From Clostridia bacterium (GTDB lineage Bacteria > Bacillota > Clostridia > Oscillospirales > CAG-272), in contig JAFYMA010000051.1 of assembly GCA_017556845.1 (NCBI GenBank), forward strand, positions 1 to 9,442: a DNA stretch of 9,442 nucleotides. Reading direction: 5' to 3'. The notes under the pieces are model-generated. The model searched no databases. It worked only from the letters and a program-made list of their open reading frames with translations, and was not told where the DNA came from. The first letter of the stretch is position 1. Each line of letters begins with the position of its first letter. The position numbers and the translations under genes are program-made. Shown here piece after piece: positions 5,603 to 9,442 of this stretch.

Positions 5603-6505
5603 ATGCGAAGGAGAATTATTTCCACCGCCCTGCTTTTTACAACTTTTCTGTCATTGTGCAGCTGCGGTTCGGCAGTTACAAAAAGCTCCGATCCATCCGG
5701 TTCAACACACAGCGATCCTATCAATTCTCAAGACCAACAGACATCCGAGGATGTATCCGCAGATACTTTTTTACCGAAAGACAAGGAATATTCAATTCTT
5801 TTCATCGGAAACAGCTTCACGTTTTATAACGATATGCCCGCTTCCCTTTTTGCGCCTATTTGCAAAGAAGCGGGATACAACGTAAAGGTAGATTCTATAA
5901 CGAGTGGCGGATATTTTCTGCACCAATTTGCAAGCTTGGGCGATAAATACGGCAAGGAGGTCGACCGTCTCTTACATGAAACTAAATACGATTACGTTAT
6001 TCTTCAGGAGCAGAGCGGAAATGCTGTTTCAAGCCCTTCATCATTTTTCGGCGGAGTTCGCTCATTAGCAAGAAAGATAAAAGCCAGCGGTTGCGAAAAT
6101 ATTATCCTTTTTGAAACGTGGGGATATAAAAAAGGATACCATCTTCTTCCCACTCACGGCGGAGATACTGCAACGATGGAAGAAAAAATGCGTGCATCAT
6201 ACACTGCTATCGCTGAAGAAACAGATTCAGAAGTTGCACTTGTCGGTGTTGCTTTCAGGGATATATACGAAAATACGGACATCAATCTTTACGACAGCGA
6301 TCTTTATCATCCATCGGAAAAAGGCAGTATGCTTGCTGCTTATACGATCTTTTCAAAAATCTTTAATTACGACGTGCGTGATATGACATTCCGCAAGCGT
6401 ATCTCCAAAGATGAAATGAAGCTGTTAAAAGCCGCCGCATATAACGCCGTTTTTGAAGATCATCCCGTTGATGACGAATATAAAATAAATTCAAAAGCAG
6501 AATAA
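5603..6505 (+). CDS. SGNH/GDSL-type hydrolase lipoprotein (DUF4886-like)
   Basis: Predicted surface lipoprotein of 300 residues, probably an esterase or deacetylase. The N-terminus MRRRIISTALLFTTFLSLCSC is a lipoprotein signal ending in lipobox LCSC (Cys21), followed by a Ser/Asp/Thr-rich tether to about residue 55. The hydrolase fold carries FIGNSFTFYNDMP (67-79) with nucleophile Ser71, TSGGYFLHQF (100-109) for the oxyanion Gly, VILQEQSGN (132-140), and the late DLYHPSEKGS block (233-242) with Asp233 and His236 completing the triad. The ILFIGNSFT and VILQEQS signatures match the DUF4886 branch of SGNH proteins as I know it. The substrate is not visible; acylated polysaccharide is a reasonable guess for a gut Firmicute. 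AGGGGGA lies 4 nt before the ATG. First gene of a three-gene run, 21 nt before the DUF1643 gene. Confidence 0.88.
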   Translation: MRRRIISTALLFTTFLSLCSCGSAVTKSSDPSGSTHSDPINSQDQQTSEDVSADTFLPKDKEYSILFIGNSFTFYNDMPASLFAPICKEAGYNVKVDSITSGGYFLHQFASLGDKYGKEVDRLLHETKYDYVILQEQSGNAVSSPSSFFGGVRSLARKIKASGCENIILFETWGYKKGYHLLPTHGGDTATMEEKMRASYTAIAEETDSEVALVGVAFRDIYENTDINLYDSDLYHPSEKGSMLAAYTIFSKIFNYDVRDMTFRKRISKDEMKLLKAAAYNAVFEDHPVDDEYKINSKAE

Positions 6506-6526
6506 TGATCTTTCACGAGGGGAACT

Positions 6527-7135
6527 ATGCACATACCTACCGCAGAAACGCAAAAGCTTGATATTCTGACGTTTGAAGACGCAAGACAGCACCGTGTTGA
6601 AAGCGTCTTATACAACAGAGAAAAGTGGCTTTACATACCTGATTTTTATTCAGAATACAGATATATTCTCGGAACAGTCGGCAAAAAGCCGCTTATCACC
6701 ATTGGGATCAATCCCTCCACCGCTCAGCCGGATGATCTTGACAATACGCTGAAATCCGTTGAAAGAATATCATCATTCAACGGATTTGATTCCTTTATTA
6801 TGTTTAACGTCTATGCACAGAGAGCGACCGATCCTGATATGATGGACAAGGAGTTGAACGCTTCTTTGCACAACGAAAATATGCTGGCTTTTGAATGGAT
6901 CCTGCAAAAAAGCGAACAGCCTGCAATATGGGCAGCATGGGGAACGATAATAGAAAAAAGGCCGTATTTAAAAAAATGCCTTGAGGATATGATACGCATA
7001 GGAAACAGATATAATGCATCGTGGTTTACCGCAGGAAAGCGTTCAAAAAAAGGGCATCCGCATCATCCGTTATATTTAAGAAAAAACACATCTATAGATC
7101 AATTCGACATAGATGCGTACCTTGGTATTTTATAA
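6527..7135 (+). CDS. DUF1643 domain-containing protein
   Basis: Cytoplasmic protein of 202 residues, about the usual length of the DUF1643 family, whose biochemical function is not established. Family signatures are present in order: RYILGTVGKKPLITIGINPSTA (45-66), with the hallmark NPSTA at 62-66; DNT (72-74); FNVYAQRATDP (93-103); AAWGT (136-140); and KKGHPHHPLYL (174-184). The conserved Asn, Asp, Trp and His residues look like a ligand-binding or catalytic pocket, but no reaction should be assigned. There is no signal peptide. AGGGGA sits 3-4 nt before the ATG. It lies 21 nt after the SGNH gene and just before the GNAT gene, so it is co-transcribed. Nothing links its role to the surface hydrolase beyond this position. 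Confidence 0.92.
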   Translation: MHIPTAETQKLDILTFEDARQHRVESVLYNREKWLYIPDFYSEYRYILGTVGKKPLITIGINPSTAQPDDLDNTLKSVERISSFNGFDSFIMFNVYAQRATDPDMMDKELNASLHNENMLAFEWILQKSEQPAIWAAWGTIIEKRPYLKKCLEDMIRIGNRYNASWFTAGKRSKKGHPHHPLYLRKNTSIDQFDIDAYLGIL

Positions 7136-7139
7136 AAGT

Positions 7140-7559
7140 ATGAAAATCAACGTTCACACCGAGCTTCCTGATGAGGCTATGTCCGTACGCATCAGCGTAT
7201 TTACACACGAGCAAGGACTTGTAGATAAGCCCGATGAAACAGACAGAATATCTTATCATCTTCTTTTGTCAGACGATGACGGTAAGGCGATAGGCACTTG
7301 CCGTATATTTCCGAGCGATGATGGCAAAACGTATATTCTCGGCAGACTTGCGATCATAAAAGAATATCGAGAAAAAGGATACGGCTCCATGCTGGTACGC
7401 TTTGCGGAAGGATACGTAAAAAATCTGGGTGCTGCCGGAATTATTCTTCATTCTCAATATTCATCTAAGGATTTTTATTCAAAGCTCGGATATATTCAAT
7501 CAAGTGAAAAGGATACTGTACAGGGCGTTGAACATATCTGGATGAGCCATACTTTCTGA
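7140..7559 (+). CDS. GNAT-family N-acetyltransferase, ElaA-like
   Basis: Cytoplasmic acetyl-CoA-dependent N-acetyltransferase, acceptor unknown. It has 139 residues from the chosen start MKINVHTELPDEA, which matches how ElaA-like members begin. An ATG at 7113 would add nine residues and overlap the DUF1643 gene by 23 nt, and it lacks a ribosome binding site; the start at 7140 has only a weak AAAAG, so translation may depend on ribosomes ending 4 nt upstream. Family signs are SVFTHEQGLVD (19-29), ISYHLLL (37-43), GTCRIF (52-57), motif A GRLAIIKEYREKGYGS (68-83) with the acetyl-CoA loop RxxGxG at 77-82, DFYSKLGY (111-118) and the terminal HIWM (132-135). Last gene of the operon; its stop is 7 bp from the stop of the convergent gene, with no terminator visible. 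Confidence 0.88.
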   Translation: MKINVHTELPDEAMSVRISVFTHEQGLVDKPDETDRISYHLLLSDDDGKAIGTCRIFPSDDGKTYILGRLAIIKEYREKGYGSMLVRFAEGYVKNLGAAGIILHSQYSSKDFYSKLGYIQSSEKDTVQGVEHIWMSHTF

Positions 7560-7566
7560 CAGATCA

Positions 7567-8034
7567 TTACTTTACAAAATTCAGTGCCAATAACGCTATA
7601 ATCACCAACGCAAAGCATATCACAAACGGTAAAAAGATCGTTTTTATACTTTGCAGATCGTTTTTTCGCTTTCGTTTTTTTGAAGAATTCCTTTTATCAC
7701 TTTTCAAATACTTTCTTTTGATAGCTTGTGCAGTGCTTTTATTTTCGCGTACAGATTTTGCAAGAGGATCTTTTTTCTCCCGGACACTGCTTTTAAAATC
7801 CACGAGAAACTGTATATCGCCGCTTGTATATGATATATCGGCATTCGGCTCGTGAACGAGCTTATTTCGTATATATCTGAGTCTTTTCAGAGTCTTTATT
7901 TCTTCACTATCACAATGTCTCTGTTGCATTTTTTCAATATACAGTGTTATTCCCTTTTCACTGTTGAATTTTTGCTTACAAATATCATCAAGCTCTATAT
8001 ACGCTTGTAAAAATCTCGCATCATTACTTTTCAT
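7567..8034 (-). CDS. Tail-anchored membrane protein with HEPN-like RNKLVH motif
   Basis: Protein of 155 residues with three parts. Residues 1-85 form a helical domain containing GITLYIEKMQ (28-37) and LRYIRNKLVHEPNAD (52-66); the Arg56-x4-His61 pattern with Asn after Arg is the form seen in HEPN domains, which in many members cleave RNA. Residues 86-127 are a Lys/Arg-rich linker (SSKKRKRKND). Residues 132-153 are a single hydrophobic helix ending two residues before the stop. No signal peptide is present, so the domain should face the cytoplasm. Similar N-terminal regions occur in uncharacterised clostridial proteins as I recall. No antitoxin or nucleotidyltransferase partner adjoins it, so toxin function is not supported by context; a helical scaffold without activity is equally possible. 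GGGAGA before the ATG and a consensus promoter indicate good expression as a single gene. Confidence 0.82.
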   Translation of the reverse strand: MKSNDARFLQAYIELDDICKQKFNSEKGITLYIEKMQQRHCDSEEIKTLKRLRYIRNKLVHEPNADISYTSGDIQFLVDFKSSVREKKDPLAKSVRENKSTAQAIKRKYLKSDKRNSSKKRKRKNDLQSIKTIFLPFVICFALVIIALLALNFVK

Positions 8035-8057
8035 TTTTATCTCCCATCACGCTACAG

Positions 8058-8086
8058 ATTATATCATTGCAAGCTATCAATGTCAA
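8058..8086 (-). promoter_or_regulatory. Perfect consensus promoter of the HEPN-like gene
   Basis: TTGACA (8086-8081), 17-bp spacer, TATAAT (8063-8058), preceded by TGA as an extended -10. All twelve consensus bases match. The start is expected near 8051, with a leader of about 17 nt. Confidence 0.85.
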
Positions 8087-8106
8087 TATAATAATTCATT
8101 TCAGAC

Positions 8107-8135
8107 TTGAAATTTCATTCAACACGTAATATATT
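8107..8135 (+). promoter_or_regulatory. Probable promoter of the dockerin protein gene
   Basis: TTGAAA (8107-8112), 17-bp spacer, TATATT (8130-8135). Unlike the other promoters here it has no TGn before the -10. It is divergent from the promoter at 8058-8086, with 20 bp between the two -35 boxes. The start is expected near 8142, about 26 nt before the ATG. Confidence 0.6.
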
Positions 8136-8167
8136 TATTATAAACCTAATAAAGCAAAGGAGCTACT

Positions 8168-9442
8168 ATGCATACTACGTTAAAAAAATCCGTGATGGTA
8201 TTTCTCGTATTTGCAATTATTTTTGCATCTGTTCCATTCACGGTAAACTCTGCTGACTGGATACCCTCATCAGTCAGATCAACGGTGTTCGATGCAACAT
8301 TCTATTCATCAAATAACCTTGATGTTCTGAAAGCGTTCGGAAATGACCCTGATGCGTTATACAATCATTTTCTTGAATACGGAGTAAAGGAAGGACGCCA
8401 AGGAAGTCCCGTATTTCACATAAAGCATTATGTCAACGCAAATCCGACAGTCAAACAAGCGTACGGAAACGACTTTACAAATGCGCTTTTACACTATGCC
8501 AAAAACGGTTATTCTCAGGGCCTTATAACCGCAAATCCTCATAACTTCGGAAAGTCCTTCGAAGCATCAATAAAGTTATCATATGCCGATATGTCCGTCA
8601 GCATCAGCAATAACGGTGCTGTAACTGCTGTATCTGACAGCACGGACAGTAAGCAGGTATGGGCTTTTACACAAAATGATGACGGATCATACGTTATAAC
8701 AAACACATCTACGGGCAAGGTCCTTACAGTTGAATCAAGCGGCCATACAGTCGGAGCAAAGGCTAAAACAGCATCGTACAGCGGAAGCACTGCACAGCAC
8801 TGGTATATATACAAAAGCGTTTACGGTTGCTTCGTTTTGTCAGCTGCCTGCACATCGGGACTCGTTCTTGACGTAAACGCCGCAAGCACCTCTGCCGGAA
8901 CAAGTTTGCAAAGCTATACATACAATGCATCTCAGGCACAGCAGTTCAATATAGTCTTTACAGATCTTTACGGTGTGTATAAGTATGACGTAAACTACGA
9001 CGGATATATAAATTCCAAAGACGTAATAGCAGTAAAAAAAGACATTAAAAGCGGAATTTACGATGATAGCTCCGACGTTAATAAAGACGGAAAGATCACT
9101 TACGACGACATAGATCTTATAAACGGTCATCTCGGTGAAAAATACGGATATTCGTATAAAAACTTCATAGCAAGCGATGCTTATAATCTCGGTGTTGCAC
9201 CGGACGTTCATACCTTGCTGACGTTTGACAACAAAACTTACGAAGCTTACAGAGGCGTTTGTGCAGAGCTTATACGGTCGGGGTATGAAATATATAACTC
9301 GTCTGTTATGGGCGGTGTGTATTCGACAACTCTCGTAAAAGAAAAAGGCTTTTATCACGTTTATTGGGTGCAGAGCACAAAGGAGCTTTCCGTAGTAGAA
9401 GCACCAAACGGCGGCGATACTCTTCCGCCTCAAGATCCAACA
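8168..9442 (+). CDS. Secreted dockerin protein with FGND repeats and ricin-type beta-trefoil, 3' end cut
   Basis: The 425 residues visible are open to the last base. Order: signal peptide (1-29, cleavage likely after VNSA); two repeats of about 37 residues (40-77 and 83-118) sharing FYSSNNLDV/YVNANPTV, FGND/YGND, then an aromatic helix and Tyr-Gly or Asn-Gly; a ricin-B-like beta-trefoil (134-264) with one QxW-type motif per lobe (QVW 163, QHW 210, QQF 258); a type I dockerin (about 274-325) with calcium loops at D274-D285 (DVNYDGYINSKD) and D303-D314 (DVNKDGKITYDD); and a further alpha/beta segment (about 343-412). Dockerins bind cohesins on scaffoldins, placing this protein in a cellulosome- or amylosome-like complex. 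The trefoil suggests carbohydrate binding. The catalytic domain is not in the window; from memory the last segment resembles spacers ahead of SGNH or metallo-beta-lactamase-fold hydrolases. AAAGGAG lies 5 nt before the ATG. Confidence 0.9.
   Translation, partial: MHTTLKKSVMVFLVFAIIFASVPFTVNSADWIPSSVRSTVFDATFYSSNNLDVLKAFGNDPDALYNHFLEYGVKEGRQGSPVFHIKHYVNANPTVKQAYGNDFTNALLHYAKNGYSQGLITANPHNFGKSFEASIKLSYADMSVSISNNGAVTAVSDSTDSKQVWAFTQNDDGSYVITNTSTGKVLTVESSGHTVGAKAKTASYSGSTAQHWYIYKSVYGCFVLSAACTSGLVLDVNAASTSAGTSLQSYTYNASQAQQFNIVFTDLYGVYKYDVNYDGYINSKDVIAVKKDIKSGIYDDSSDVNKDGKITYDDIDLINGHLGEKYGYSYKNFIASDAYNLGVAPDVHTLLTFDNKTYEAYRGVCAELIRSGYEIYNSSVMGGVYSTTLVKEKGFYHVYWVQSTKELSVVEAPNGGDTLPPQDPT

Noticed and set aside
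5362..5724. 120-residue minus-strand ORF across the divergent intergenic region
   Set aside because: It overlaps the start of the SGNH lipoprotein gene antisense, spans both divergent promoters and has no ribosome binding site.
7113..7139. Longer start for the GNAT protein at 7113
   Set aside because: No ribosome binding site, overlap with the DUF1643 gene, and family members begin at the MKI..HTEL segment encoded from 7140.
7628..7661. Direct repeat of GATCGTTTTT near the 3' end of the HEPN-like gene
   Set aside because: It reflects repeated Lys-rich codons and a T-rich tract, with no hairpin, so it is neither a terminator nor a mobile-element mark.
7567..8034. Toxin-antitoxin pair including the HEPN-like gene
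   Set aside because: No adjacent nucleotidyltransferase or small antitoxin gene; neighbours are a convergent acetyltransferase and a divergent secreted protein.
8840..9433. 197-residue minus-strand ORF and a 91-residue neighbour at 8539-8814
   Set aside because: Both are antisense to the trefoil, dockerin and downstream coding region, which has clear domain signatures; their translations show no recognisable family.

Overview
The window reads as chromosome of a low-GC, Gram-positive, anaerobic gut Clostridium relative, most likely a Ruminococcus-type organism. Three things point there: a secreted protein with a type I dockerin at the right edge, a split CpsC/CpsD tyrosine-kinase pair of the Firmicutes type at the left edge, and purine-rich Shine-Dalgarno sites with TTGACA-N17-TATAAT promoters throughout. 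No rRNA, tRNA, CRISPR array or insertion sequence was found. No gene-free stretch exceeds 300 bases.

Left block (1-2160, all minus strand). An XRE-type regulator and a possible 27-residue peptide gene lie upstream of a capsule/exopolysaccharide operon. In the window that operon comprises the chain-length/kinase-adaptor protein CpsC and the tyrosine kinase CpsD, which runs off the left edge close to its C-terminal tyrosine cluster. The operon has its own promoter and a roughly 150-nt structured leader.

Middle block (2260-5600, minus strand). A strong consensus promoter drives a short cysteine-containing protein of unknown function. It is followed at once by a terminator and then by a large lipoprotein with a C-terminal glycerophosphodiester phosphodiesterase (GDPD) domain, preceded by what looks like a second, catalytically dead GDPD-like barrel. 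The lipoprotein gene ends in its own strong terminator.

Right block (5540-7560, plus strand). An operon of an SGNH-hydrolase lipoprotein (DUF4886-like), a DUF1643 protein and an ElaA-like GNAT acetyltransferase. It converges, with only 7 bp between stop codons, on a minus-strand gene (7567-8034) for a tail-anchored protein carrying an RNKLVH motif of HEPN type. Divergent from that gene is a secreted protein with paired FGND-type repeats, a ricin-type beta-trefoil and a dockerin. It runs off the right edge before any catalytic domain appears.

Much of the coding sequence acts at the cell surface: capsule control, two lipoproteins and a dockerin protein. Five of the six promoters found share a 17-bp spacer and a TGn extended -10. 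The least explained items are the strongly promoted 86-residue protein, the HEPN-like membrane protein, the tandem GDPD-like lipoprotein, and the small ORF plus leader structure ahead of the capsule operon.
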